64,000 bases of DNA, from NCBI GenBank assembly GCA_020881915.1, contig JAJFPB010000007.1:1178001-1242000 (forward strand). Direction: 5' to 3'. The stretch's first letter is position 1. Every line of letters begins with the position of its first letter. The translations under genes and the position numbers were made by a program. Of this stretch, positions 1 to 9,950 are shown piece after piece. Origin of the DNA: Paramyrothecium sp. XJ0827. Lineage: Eukaryota > Ascomycota > Sordariomycetes > Hypocreales > Stachybotryaceae. The notes under the pieces were generated by a model. That model worked only from the letters and a program-made list of their open reading frames with translations, was not told the DNA's origin and did no database searches.

Positions 1-835
1 ACTTGTGGATTTCTGCTCTTGCGGCCACCGACTCTGGCGCCATCAATTTGGGTGCGACACCAAGAGCCAGGAGGATGGCGCCTTTGTCAAACTCCCTGCG
101 CAAATATTAGCATGGTTGAATCAATCATCAAGCAACCAAAAACGCAGAAGAATTTAATAAGTACCAGAATAGGTGGGCGTGCTCATGCGTTATAGGGTTC
201 TTGCTTCCAAACAAAGCGAACATGGTTGCCAAGGTCATGTTGTCGCGAAGCCACATGTATGTATCTGGCACGTCGAGTGGTTGATCGGCGCGAATGTTGT
301 TCAGCAGACCCGACAAGGTTGTTAATGCTGCCACGTTCATCCGATGAAGTGGTTTGCCCAACAAGTTGACGTGGATGACGTCCAGAAGCTTGTCCATATG
401 CCGCCGATCGCTCAGAATGTTGGATTGCTTTTCATTCAGTCCAAACATGGTCACCGAAAACTCCAACTGGAAGGGATCGAACGAGATGTCTTGGGTGCGC
501 ATAGCTGCTTGGACCAGGTCAGGCGAATTGATGATGTACATCTTCCCGTTCAACATTGGGAGCGTGCAGATGGGTCTTGCATTCTCTTTGCTGGCGAATG
601 GTTCAGCCGTGAATCTGATTCCAGGCGAAGAGATTACTTACAACAAGCGGGTGTAGAAGCTTGCCTTCTCGCGCATCATCGACAGGATATGACCGACTAC
701 AGGAACCCTTGGTTTGAGAATGGGTGGCTCAAGCGGTTCCAGAGCAGGAAATATGAGACGTTGCAGCCACAACAGACCAGCCGCGACGACAATTGCCAGG
801 GCAGCTGTCGAAGTTGACACGCTATCCACCAACAT
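1..835 (-). CDS. cytochrome P450, 5' part (gene runs off the left edge)
   Basis: N-terminal part of a membrane-anchored cytochrome P450, resembling the fungal CYP7/CYP8-like group often annotated as sterol hydroxylase-like. The model is complement(join(<1..95,165..590,642..835)). Exon 1 starts at the ATG at 835 and encodes a short luminal end, a hydrophobic helix (AALAIVVAAGLLWLQ) and the proline-rich hinge ending VPVVGHIL. Intron 1 (591-641, GTAAGT...CAG) restores the frame into FKENARPICTLPMLNGKMYI. Intron 2 (96-164) restores LFWEFDKGAILLALGVAPKL, the usual P450 region before the I helix. The heme-binding Cys motif lies outside the window, so activity cannot be judged. Substrate is unknown. 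Family assignment is firm; the subfamily is inferred. Confidence 0.85.
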
Positions 836-1437
836 GATGGCGAATCTTACGCTGTATGGTTGAGCCGCACCGCACGAGGTCCAAAAGAAAGATGTTCGAC
901 GCGTATGCTCTGTTGCTCGCTATGAAGGTGAATGATTGTTGGTTGTGTTCGAAGGACAAGATCATCCCTTATGCCGGGCTTTTATTTTCCCAGCCGGCTC
1001 GCGCTTTGATGTTGGGTACGGGGTACCCTGAACTTGGAAGCTGAACCTGTAAGCTGACGCGAAGAGCTGAACAAACGCATGGGGACTTAATCTGACCCTG
1101 ATTCTTGATGCCAGATCGGGATTAAATCACCGACGTCGCATCTTGCTTTGTATGCCCTGGTCTATTAAGCTGAACATGTTAACAAGATGGATAGGTATTT
1201 TCGATTCTGCAAGGCCCGTAGGAAATCCCTGGTTTGCTGTAGCATCCACTAAGAGCTTGTCGTTACAGCACTACGGATGGCACTTGTACGGAGTGCCTAG
1301 CGCACGTTCGCCAAGGGTTGGAAGATGGCCGAGCACGAATAGCTGGGTGCTTGATTGAGATGTAGTAGGTCTGGGCGCTTATCGTTGCCAAGATTTGACC
1401 AGTGGGTAAAATCTGTTGAACTCTGGGCGTAATAGTA
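836..1437. other. intergenic: P450 upstream region up to the transposon
   Basis: About 600 bp between the P450 start codon and the transposon. It must hold the P450 promoter. I see no conserved ORF or clear repeat here. The transposon therefore sits roughly 600 bp upstream of the P450 start. Confidence 0.5.
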
Positions 1438-1481
1438 ACGTATCCCATATGCGAGTGGTACATATAAGCGAGTGGTACACT
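1438..1481 (+). repeat. left terminal inverted repeat
   Basis: 44-bp TIR, the exact reverse complement of 3256-3299. It contains two direct copies of GCGAGTGGTACA separated by TATAA, probably paired transposase-binding sites. Confidence 0.95.
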
Positions 1482-1536
1482 CCACCTCAATTTACTAACC
1501 TCTTCTCTTCTAACCCGCTTTTCTCCACGACAAACC

Positions 1537-3177
1537 ATGGAGACTCCTTTAAAAGAGGGTCAATTAACCTTAGCAATCCAAGCTATGAAAAAAGACCCAA
1601 ATCTTAGTCTCCGACGCGCTGCTGCGATCTACAGCGTGAGCCCTATGACGCTCCGCCGTCGTCAAAACGGTACACCATCGCGACGCGACAGCCCGCCCAA
1701 TTCAAAGAAATTGACAGAATCAGAAGAGAAGGCAATTATTGAGTATATTCTTGACCTCGATGCGCGGTTTCATCCGCCTAGGTTCAGCGATGTGGAAGAT
1801 ATGGCGAATCATCTGCTGGCTGAGCGTAGTTCAGAACGCGTCGGAAAGCTCTGGACTTCAAACTTCGTTAAGCGTCAATCAGACCTCCGGACGCGTCGTC
1901 TTCGCAGATATGACTACCAGAGGGCTAAATGCGAAGATCCAGTCGTGATTGACCCGTGGTTTCGCCTTGTGGCGAACACGACCGCGAAATACGGTATCCT
2001 CGATGAGGATACATACAACTTTGATGAGACTGGGTTTATGATGGGACTTATCGTACCAGGGATGGTTGTCACATCCTCAGACGGCCGTCAGAATGCAAAG
2101 AAGAAGCAGCCAGGCAATCGCGAATGGACTACAGTGATCCAAGGCGTTGGCGCATTAGGTTTTTGCATCCCACCGTTCATCATTCTTGCAGGCAAATTCC
2201 ACCTGTCATCATGGTATGAAGACAGCCCTTTGCCACACGACTGGGTGATTGCAACAACAGAAAACGGCTGGACAACGAACGAAACTGGTCTGCAATGGAT
2301 TCAGCATTTCAATAAGCATACTCAGTCGCGTACTTCGGGCGCATATCGTCTTCTTATCCTGGATGGCCATGAAAGTCACCGATCCGTCGAGTTCGAGCTC
2401 TACTGCAAGGATAATAAGATCATTACGCTTTGCATGCCTCCTCATTCATCTCATATACTCCAGCCTCTTGATGTTGGCTGTTTTGGCCCGTTAAAAACAG
2501 CCTACGGTCGCCAAATTGAGATAAAGATGAAGGGCGGGCACACACACATTTCGAAGGAGGACTTCCTGGAGGCATTTCATGGCGCATTCAATGATTCAAT
2601 AACAGAAAAGAATATCCAGGGAGGCTTTAGAGGATCCGGGCTTGTGCCTTATAACCCACAATCGGTCATTTCAAAGCTTCCTGTGAAGCTGAAGACGCCA
2701 ACGCCTCCAAGCACCTCTCACAGTCAAGCCGAACCATGGACATCCAGAACGCCAACAAATACCGCTGAAGCTAATTCACAATATGAATTGCTTAAAACCC
2801 GAATTTCTAATCATCAAGGAAGCTCTCCATCACCAATCCTTGAGTCCCTTCAGCAGTTCTCGAAGGGGGCACAAGGAATTATGCACCACATGGCACTTTT
2901 GAAGGCAGAGAACAGCGACCTTCGAGAGGCAAATAATATACTTAGCCGACGCCGGAGAGCTAAGAAAACACGTCTCCGACGAGGGGGAAGTATGACTTTA
3001 GCTGCTGGTCAAGATCAACAGGCACAGAACAATGTAGATGTTCAGATAAAGCAGGAAACACAGCAAAGTAGTAGTCGCAAGCCATGGGATGAGACGAAGA
3101 AAAGGCGCTGTGGGCGGTGCGGAAACAGCGGTCATAATGCGCGAACTTGTCAGATAGCTGTAATGCAATCTTCTTGA
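1537..3177 (+). CDS. pogo/Fot1-type transposase (DDE superfamily endonuclease)
   Basis: 546-aa single-exon transposase. Order: N-terminal psq-type helix-turn-helix (about residues 5-50, with RRAAAIYSVSPMTLRRR), a CENP-B/Tc5-type DNA-binding region (about 60-130), then the DDE_1 catalytic core. Catalytic acidic motifs are visible: YNFDETGFMMG (first D), LLILDGHESH (second D) and LQPLDVGCFGPLK (third D), so a DDD triad. The C-terminus is basic (LSRRRRAKKTRLRRGG) and ends in a CCHC zinc knuckle (CGRCGNSGHNARTC). The start ATG at 1537 lies 55 bp inside the left TIR. All expected domains are present with no stop or frameshift. It acts in the nucleus on the TIRs of its own family. It is clearly related to the mutated copy at 26.8-28.5 kb. 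Confidence 0.95.
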   Translation: METPLKEGQLTLAIQAMKKDPNLSLRRAAAIYSVSPMTLRRRQNGTPSRRDSPPNSKKLTESEEKAIIEYILDLDARFHPPRFSDVEDMANHLLAERSSERVGKLWTSNFVKRQSDLRTRRLRRYDYQRAKCEDPVVIDPWFRLVANTTAKYGILDEDTYNFDETGFMMGLIVPGMVVTSSDGRQNAKKKQPGNREWTTVIQGVGALGFCIPPFIILAGKFHLSSWYEDSPLPHDWVIATTENGWTTNETGLQWIQHFNKHTQSRTSGAYRLLILDGHESHRSVEFELYCKDNKIITLCMPPHSSHILQPLDVGCFGPLKTAYGRQIEIKMKGGHTHISKEDFLEAFHGAFNDSITEKNIQGGFRGSGLVPYNPQSVISKLPVKLKTPTPPSTSHSQAEPWTSRTPTNTAEANSQYELLKTRISNHQGSSPSPILESLQQFSKGAQGIMHHMALLKAENSDLREANNILSRRRRAKKTRLRRGGSMTLAAGQDQQAQNNVDVQIKQETQQSSSRKPWDETKKRRCGRCGNSGHNARTCQIAVMQSS

Positions 3178-3255
3178 TGCGATAGCAAATATTTTATATT
3201 GATCTAAGGCGTTATGGTTGAATTCTGGATTGAATTGTCTGGTAAGTAGTGGTGA

Positions 3256-3299
3256 AGTGTACCACTCGCTTATATGTACCACTCGCATATGGGATACGT
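3256..3299 (-). repeat. right terminal inverted repeat
   Basis: 44-bp TIR, perfectly matching 1438-1481 in reverse complement and followed by the TA target-site duplication at 3300-3301. Confidence 0.95.
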
Positions 3300-3301
3300 T
3301 A

Positions 3302-3764
3302 CCCATTCATCAGCCATAACTTATCTGCAGGGTCCCCAGTCCGCATTAATGCTTGACGTCGACCCGCAGCGGAAGGATTCAGTACTGGGATTGGGGGTGG
3401 GGGTGCCTTGTCTACAGTGTTGCATATTTCTAGTATCACCACTTTCACAGACCTTGACTTTTGGTACGGTCTGTGCATTTCAACATTGTCGCCAGCTATC
3501 TCAGCTAGGAGCAGATTGAGCGAAAGTCAATGAAGCTATTACTATCTCATCCCTATCGCAGAATGGCGGACAGGGTGCTGAGGCCGCCCTCGGAAGAATG
3601 ACTTAACCAACGGTCAACAACTGCCCTTCACTTCAGCCTCTCGTAGATACCCAAAATGAAGCAAGGTTACTGCCAAAGCACGGGCACATCAGTTCCGGGT
3701 CGAAAGTCTTGACATATCTCAAAAAACATTTGAAGGAAAGAAAAAAAAAATAAAACCTTCCTCA
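3302..3764. other. intergenic, no gene recognised
   Basis: About 460 bp of mixed sequence with a short A-rich stretch near 3737-3751. No supported gene or repeat. Confidence 0.4.
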
Positions 3765-4034
3765 CTAGTGCATCACAATTTCGACACATTCGATAAGGCA
3801 AGGAGCGCAGTAGCCCCATTCACCGCTGGATCGAGGCAACGTGCACTCGCCTTTGTGTCTGACGCAAAGACACGTATTATAAGAGGCTGTTCTTTCCTGC
3901 GAGATGGGTTTTGGTGGATTTGCTTCCTTATTCTCGTAGCCAGAAGAAGCCGATTTCCCACAAGAATCATTGCTGCTCGACTGCTTTTCGTCCACAGCCT
4001 TAGTTTGGCCACTGGGCGATTCTTCTGTAGTCAT
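3765..4034 (-). CDS. small Cys-containing hypothetical protein
   Basis: An ATG-initiated ORF of about 89 codons (start 4034), not recognised as a known family. The N-terminal half is hydrophilic and Ser/Lys-rich. The C-terminal half has a compact cysteine cluster, CLCVRHKGEC followed by CAPC, which could bind a metal or form disulfides. There is no signal peptide. A good TATA element (TATATAAAG) lies about 150 bp upstream on the same strand, which modestly supports a real gene. An overlapping frame on the opposite strand is also open, so coding status is uncertain. Confidence 0.35.
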   Translation of the reverse strand: MTTEESPSGQTKAVDEKQSSSNDSCGKSASSGYENKEANPPKPISQERTASYNTCLCVRHKGECTLPRSSGEWGYCAPCLIECVEIVMH

Positions 4035-4182
4035 CGTGAAGTCAAATGTGTAGATCCAGGACGGAGGGTGGCGCGCTGGTGTCACGTATTAGCCAAGATT
4101 GTGATGTGAGCTGGAGGCCTGATATCTTTTCTATGTTGTATAGGGTCTAACGAGGTTTCTTGGAAAGGCGGCTTCGCTAGTT

Positions 4183-4191
4183 CTTTATATA
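4183..4191 (-). promoter_or_regulatory. TATA-like element upstream of the small Cys protein ORF
   Basis: TATATAAAG on the minus strand, about 150 bp before the ATG at 4034. Short motif, suggestive only. Confidence 0.3.
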
Positions 4192-4511
4192 GATACCTTT
4201 CAAACAGAGAATGATTCACTGCGGAAAGGCCATTCGAGTGATGAGAGACGTGAATAACGGTAGTGATATGCGAAGAGTGTTCCAAGACATCCATGTTCCA
4301 ACCGAGTGTGCTGATTAGACAGAAGGGTGGTCGGTGAGAGATGCATTTAGCTGGACGTACCGAGTATGGTGCACACTAAATATAAGCAAGACTGATCTAA
4401 CTACTGTACTGTATTGAATGACGATATGTCAGCCTTGGACTGCTTGTGTTTAAAACAAAAACCCTGGCTCTGTATGGATTGATTAGACAACTAAGCGACT
4501 GCGATTTGGTT

Positions 4512-4889
4512 TCAGCCCAGGCGCGTGATCATTTGACCCATGAGAGACCTCGAAGAACTTCCATGGTTCTCTACTAAACCCTGAAAGTCGTCGCTCTTCC
4601 ATAGGTCTTCAACGTTGCAAGCAGCAAGAAGAGCGACCATCTCTCGTAGTCTTTCGGGAATATTCTCATTCGTCTTGAGGCAGAAACATAATAAAGCCGC
4701 CATATCGCCGATATATTGATTGGATACATGGTGCACATTTCTCTCTATGGATTCCCACGCAGAATTGATAGACTGATACCTACAGAACACGATCAAATCA
4801 GCATGCTCATCGATGTCAGCGATACAAAATCCATCGACCGATCGCATTCGTGTCTGGACAAAAAGGACAGGAGCTCGACGTAGTGCCAT
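4512..4889 (-). CDS. hypothetical protein, possibly a 3' exon or fragment
   Basis: Open frame of about 125 codons from the ATG at 4889. It stays open upstream to about 4975, where CACCTAG could serve as a splice acceptor, so this may be the last exon of a longer gene. Composition looks protein-like (for example RRAPVLFVQTRMRSVDGF and a helical stretch with DMAALLCFCLKTNENIPERL). No known domain or signal peptide is recognised. No convincing upstream exon was found. It could equally be a gene remnant. Confidence 0.3.
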   Translation of the reverse strand: MALRRAPVLFVQTRMRSVDGFCIADIDEHADLIVFCRYQSINSAWESIERNVHHVSNQYIGDMAALLCFCLKTNENIPERLREMVALLAACNVEDLWKSDDFQGLVENHGSSSRSLMGQMITRLG

Positions 4890-5426
4890 CCTGGGACAGC
4901 CTTTGAGTAAGCGATAGATGCCGTGCAAGTCTAGCTGTATATCTCCATGTATCCCGTATCCCAGAGTATACTAGGTGATGTCCACAGGATAGAAGCGGAC
5001 AAAAATGCCCTCCGATACCCACGACGTACAACCTATCGACCGATACAATATATAACTTGGAGTCTGGACAGGCAAAGGCGACGAGCGCAGCATAGCACAC
5101 TATCCCTAGGTAGCCTCTGCTTAAATATCCTTGGACGTTCCCAACTTCCACACCCGTGCCAAGAGTTGCAGCCTGCCTGTAGGGGATCAGTTTAGGTTCC
5201 TCGTCCTCTCCGTCTCTCAGTCAGATCAGAAGCATTCTGGTAGCAGTTAAAGTTTATGCCTTGCAATCCTACGCCTGACAAGAGCCTCCTTTTGAGCTTC
5301 AGCTGAGCAAACTTGACGAGATGTGTAAATAGAAGATTTACCTATTCATCTATGTTGCTGACCAACCAATTCGTGGAGCTGCCGTTTCCAAGTCGAGGTG
5401 TCTCTTTACCAGCCTCTCTTCCCCCT

Positions 5427-5747
5427 TCAGTCTTCCCGTTCCGCTCTTTCTCTGTCTTGGGCCTCTGTCTTGGGCCTGGGCTCATTCCTAGCTGTGGACA
5501 TCAACTCCAATTCCCGCACTGATTCATACATGAACCCCTCGTCAAAGAGACATACGCAACAGGGGCATAAGCGTTCTTCGAAGAGCTTCCAGTGCTCATC
5601 ACAAGCGGTTGTGTGGTGTGTGTCTTCGCAATGAGCAATCCTATTCAAGCACGGGGTTTTCACCACCCTCGTGGTGATTGTGTAGTAGTGGCTTGGACCG
5701 GGACGGTCTTCGAGTACTGACTGGGGACTGTTTGTGGATTTCGTCAT
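5427..5747 (-). CDS. small His/Cys-rich hypothetical protein
   Basis: 106-codon ORF from an ATG at 5747. The middle holds a His/Cys-rich stretch: PCLNRIAHCEDTHHTTAC, then CPCC about ten residues later. This spacing is reminiscent of small zinc-binding proteins common in Pezizomycotina, but I do not recognise a named family. The C-terminus is strongly charged (repeated Glu/Arg). No signal peptide. It lies in the same orientation as the small Cys-containing ORF at 3765-4034. Coding status is plausible but unproven. Confidence 0.35.
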   Translation of the reverse strand: MTKSTNSPQSVLEDRPGPSHYYTITTRVVKTPCLNRIAHCEDTHHTTACDEHWKLFEERLCPCCVCLFDEGFMYESVRELELMSTARNEPRPKTEAQDRERAERED

Positions 5748-7799
5748 GGTGTGAATCGGCCCAGCTGCTGCTGCTATATGGCGATTTGACAGTGGTATGT
5801 GTGATTTGACCGATTGAGGTGCATGGATGAGTTTGCGGCTGCGAGTGTGTGGATGCAGAAGAGAAGACGCGATGAATCAGAACCAATCGTGCACAGTTTG
5901 TGACCTGTCCGTGAGACCAGGCGTGGCTGATTTTTCACCTTGTTCGTTTGACTTTAAGTTTGCGTGTTTACAGGAGGTATAATTGAGCGGAAGGAGGGAC
6001 TTTGCGTTTATCCTCCAGCGGTAGGTGGGGTGGAAAATGTAGAGTTGGAGTATAATTGTGTGAAGATTAGGGCACATCGATTGAACATCATAAAGAGCCG
6101 TCGACCACTTGGCCTTCATTGACTATCGAACCGAACTTGGGCAGCATTGTTATTGGTGGCGAAAATGTGACCACGAAGATAAAATATAACCGATTTTGGT
6201 CGCTAACAGGGACATTCCGGACACTTCATGGCGATCCTCGGTGTCACAATCTTTAGGATCCGGTCACAGATTAGTCTCTTGTAGGAGCTCCGATTCAGGA
6301 AGACTGCTACAGCATCTGCATTCAAAAGTGTGTCGTCATGGCTACTAATCACCGGATTGGTGGCACCACCAGACCGTCAGTCTTGGTTCAAGGTACATTT
6401 TATTAGAGAAATAGAGGTCAAGCGATATATTCTTTCTTGTTGCTTCTTTTCTTGACTGGGCCTGAAATATCCAGCAAAATTTGACTCAGCACGGAACCCG
6501 CATGGACGACATGGTCGATTGGTAGGGAACAAGCCTCTGAACATGTACATCAACAGTGGATAGGACACTTTGTATAACTCTAGACCTACCTGGACCATTT
6601 GAGACAGTATTGCCGTTGCTGCATCTTATTGTCGCCTTGAGGGGACTTCCCACACTCCCTGAGATTCTTAGTTTGCGTGTAGGATCTTTCGGGGAGTATC
6701 CGAAATCATTGGGGTCATGTATTGTCACATTCCCTGCTGTTCTTGGTCACAAATACACTGTGATCCTTGCCAGAGTGTGCGCCCCGTGACTGCGAACGGT
6801 AAGGGATCAGTCACAGGGCGTGAACCCCCCATACTCTATTACGGCTTTCCACCGATGGCATGGGCAATACCACGCGTATTGTGATCCACTCCACCATCTC
6901 AGTTGCTGAACTGGTCCTCGTGTTAGAGTCCTAGCCCCAGTATGAGCTGGCTCTTTAGTCGCAAGAGCTCACACTGGCCACGTGATAGACCTCAAGCACG
7001 TCACTTTTGACCTGCTTTATTGGCACCCGCCAAACCTCCCACAGCGAATCTAGCGTAAACAATCCTCGAGTGTCATTCGGTGTTGCTGTTAGCTCCTGAA
7101 TATTGGATCAGCTGGATATCAGGTTTAGAGGCTTGACGACGAATTCGTTCCACGCGGCGACATTACGACGAGTCGTGGCATGAAGTCGTCGATAGGACTC
7201 AAATAATAAAGATGGGTTGTGGCACAAGAATCATAAAAATGAGATGGTGTGATGATGAGTGTGAAGTCATGCAGCCATGAGCGGTACATGTGATGGGAAG
7301 GAGACCAGCCAGGCCGATGAGGGCGATGGCACATGCACACAAGTAAATGTAAGAAATCCCACAGAGAAAGTGGGATATCGTTAATGGAAGCTGGTTTAGT
7401 CAGCTCGCTAAGATACCATCATAATGACGAGAGGCATATGATCTCTCGTGGTTAGGCCGCATTTTGAGAGCAGAGGACCTTCAGCAGGACCTTCTAAGTC
7501 GGTGGGCATTTCAAGGTTAGAAACCAGCATCATTACTAATGACAGATATGGGGACGCGAAGGCTTGTGATTTGCTTTTAATGTTTTGTGTAATTATTACT
7601 ATGGAAATGAAGTATGAATATCCAAACGTAGTCCTGTTTCCCGATTCGCCGAAAATCTAAAGCCATCAAAGTGGTGGTATCCCTGCTCTTTAATAATCCA
7701 ACACCGCTAACTCATGTTGTGACATTCGTGACGACCCGGCCCTTGCTGTGACCGGGCTCTCTTCCGATTGGACCTAGAAGAGTCGATGGAGAGAGACGT
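5748..7799. other. gene-poor stretch, no gene recognised
   Basis: About 2 kb with only short unconvincing ORFs on both strands. No tRNA, inverted repeat or transposon homology was noticed. Confidence 0.4.
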
Positions 7800-8102
7800 T
7801 CAAGCACGAGGGGCGTGGTAGTAGGTGGAGACAGCAGTGTTGACACTCTCGTGGTGTTCCTTGGCGTGTCGCTTCACACCGTCCCAGAGCTTCTCAACCG
7901 ACGAGCGGCGGGAGGAGGATGGCGTGGAGGCGGGAGAGGCGGCGGGAGAAGAGGCAGCGGACGCGGACGGGTAGGCAGTCGGCTGGCTAACAGTGTGAGG
8001 GTAGTAGGCATTGACTGCGCCGTTCACGGATTCGTGGTGCTCCTTGGCATGGCGGACGACAGCGGCCCAAACCTTCTGAGCGTTGTTCTTGGTAGAGCCC
8101 AT
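7800..8102 (-). CDS. small two-repeat protein (HAKEHHESVN repeats)
   Basis: 100-aa single-exon protein from the ATG at 8102. It consists of two near-identical units of about 28 residues: VWAAVVRHAKEHHESVNGAV ending AYY, and LWDGVKRHAKEHHESVNTAV ending TYY. They are joined by a Ser/Ala/Pro-rich linker of about 35 residues. Small proteins with this W-x2-V-x2-HA-x-EHH-x-SVN unit occur as uncharacterised proteins in filamentous ascomycetes, often as one copy; I recall the pattern but not a function. No signal peptide or membrane helix. The internal duplication argues that this is a real, selected protein. Each unit is predicted to be an amphipathic helix rich in His, which might bind metal or membrane (speculation). 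Confidence 0.75.
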   Translation of the reverse strand: MGSTKNNAQKVWAAVVRHAKEHHESVNGAVNAYYPHTVSQPTAYPSASAASSPAASPASTPSSSRRSSVEKLWDGVKRHAKEHHESVNTAVSTYYHAPRA

Positions 8103-9846
8103 TGTGAAATGTGGGTTTTGTTTGAGAAGTTGTTTGAGTTTTTGATGTGGTATCGTGAGGTGGTTGTATGTGTGTGTAAGTCTTCAGTAGTAGTAAGACT
8201 GTTGTAGTAGTGTGTTGGTTGATTGGTAGTAGATGATGTTTGTTTGTATCTTGATGTGATGATGGTAAAACAATTCCCGTCCAGATGCAGGAGAATGCAC
8301 GATCCTTATAGTTTCCAGCTTCAGCTTCATGACGCCGAATTGAAACCATGGTTCTCCGAGACAGATGTCAATCTCCCTAGCTACGCCCTTTTCCCGGGAT
8401 CTTCGTTTGTCATCGGAATGCGCCCTGTCGTCAACGCCTTGTCGAACATGTCACACGCCAGGCGCGCACTGGGCCGGTGCTTGGCTCAGCAGGTCAACGG
8501 GTCGAGGTACGTGGTTTGTGTATGGCGCCGTCCCCATGCCCCAGGTACCTCTGCACCCGCTGGACCCATATGAATAAAGGGCCCCATTTCTAAGCAGGGC
8601 CAGCCGCACTGTGACTCAGCCCGTCGTAGCGGAAACCCTCAGGCCAGTTCGTGATTCAGCTAAACCCTGTTGGGCGTCGTCTCAAGCCACAGGCTGCTCA
8701 TTCGGGAACACCAGGGCGGTCGAAACGTCTCGAAAGCTAAACCCGACTGTTGGTGCCGATCTCGCAGCGGAAATGACAGTCGTAGACAACAGGGCGCGAC
8801 AAGCATGTCGAAAATTTTAAAAATCTTTTTTAACAACTTTTTCCATTTTTATTAGGTTCCGGGTCCATTCCCTAGTCCATAGTTGATGCGGGCGAAACCG
8901 TTCACGCATCCAATGCCCTGCTCCGTCTGGAGAAAGTCGTATGTTTTTTCTTTGGCCATGTTCAACTTCGCGTTTTGCCTACATTGTACCATTGTGGATG
9001 ACCCTTGCGTTACAGCCACTAGCGAGCATTTTCCTCACATCATCCCTTATAGAGTGTGCGGAGCGCATGCTCATGCACTGAGCTTCACGAATAATTGGCG
9101 TCATTTCATGGACTTCGTATTAAACATTAGTAATGCTATGCTAGACGAACAGCTATTCGTATACTCCGTATCCGTACTTGATAATTAAGGTAGTCAGCTA
9201 CGGTCATCATATATATATCACTAGTCACAGCAACACGGCTCTTAGTAAGATCGGAGGGAATCCGCATCGTCAAAAACCTCAGGCACCACGATCTTGTCAT
9301 CATTGTAGTACCTGCAATGGAGTTCTTGTACGATGTCCTAATTCCACCGCCCTGCACAAAACACTGCAGCCGACTATGCCATGCAAGCAAGGCGGAACCA
9401 TCTTCATCTCATTAGACGGACGCATCGCGCCGATTTTTGTAGTTCAGTACTCCGATCACTCCGTTACAAACCCCTTGCCGGAGAGAGTGACTCCGCTGCT
9501 GCACTAATCGAAGGCATAGGTCTTTTAGAGTTTGCCATATTTGAAGAGACCCTGTTCGAAATAATCGGCTCTTCGGGGACTTTACCGACGTCGTGTTCGA
9601 GCGTGCCGTGCTAGCCGGAGGTACATAATAAACGAACTGAACCGCCCTCCAATATACCCGCTCGAGGGATAACATGCCGTATTTCCTATTAAAGCCCAGG
9701 AACCGACGTTCCGATTCGATGAAATAACTTTCCCGTCGTGCAAGCCTCTGAACCGTGCAGCACGGGTGGCACTGCGGTTAAATGGAGATCACGACTGGGG
9801 GCAGAGGAACAGCTGGTCGGGTGGAAAAGGAACTGATGGGCAAGCA
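8103..9846. other. intergenic, no gene recognised
   Basis: About 1.7 kb containing the upstream region of the two-repeat protein gene and the promoter of the CIP1-like gene. ORFs here are short and do not look conserved. CTGGGG at 9795-9800 matches the CreA/CRE1 consensus SYGGRG, a site type typical of cellulase promoters; the match is short and could be chance. Confidence 0.4.
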
Positions 9847-9854
9847 TATATAAA
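9847..9854 (+). promoter_or_regulatory. TATA box of the CIP1-like gene
   Basis: TATATAAA about 100 bp upstream of the ATG at 9951, an ordinary position for a strongly expressed fungal secreted-enzyme gene. Confidence 0.6.
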
Positions 9855-9950
9855 CCAAGCGACCTCACTCAGCAGTCCTTAGAGAATTGACACTTGTCGC
9901 GATATTTCCTTCGCTCGCGTTTTGTCCCTGGGCAAGAATCTACCGCAAAG

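Larger units (their letters stand above)
1438..3299 (+). mobile_element. pogo/Fot1-type Tc1-mariner DNA transposon, structurally intact
   Basis: A complete 1,862-bp element. Both ends are a perfect 44-bp inverted repeat beginning ACGTATCCCATATGCGAG, flanked on each side by TA (1436-1437 and 3300-3301), the duplicated target of the Tc1/mariner superfamily. One uninterrupted transposase gene fills the interior. Identical inverted repeats and an open reading frame point to a recent insertion that has escaped RIP. Pogo/Fot1 elements move by cut-and-paste in fungal genomes. Whether this copy is active cannot be told from sequence alone. Confidence 0.95.
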
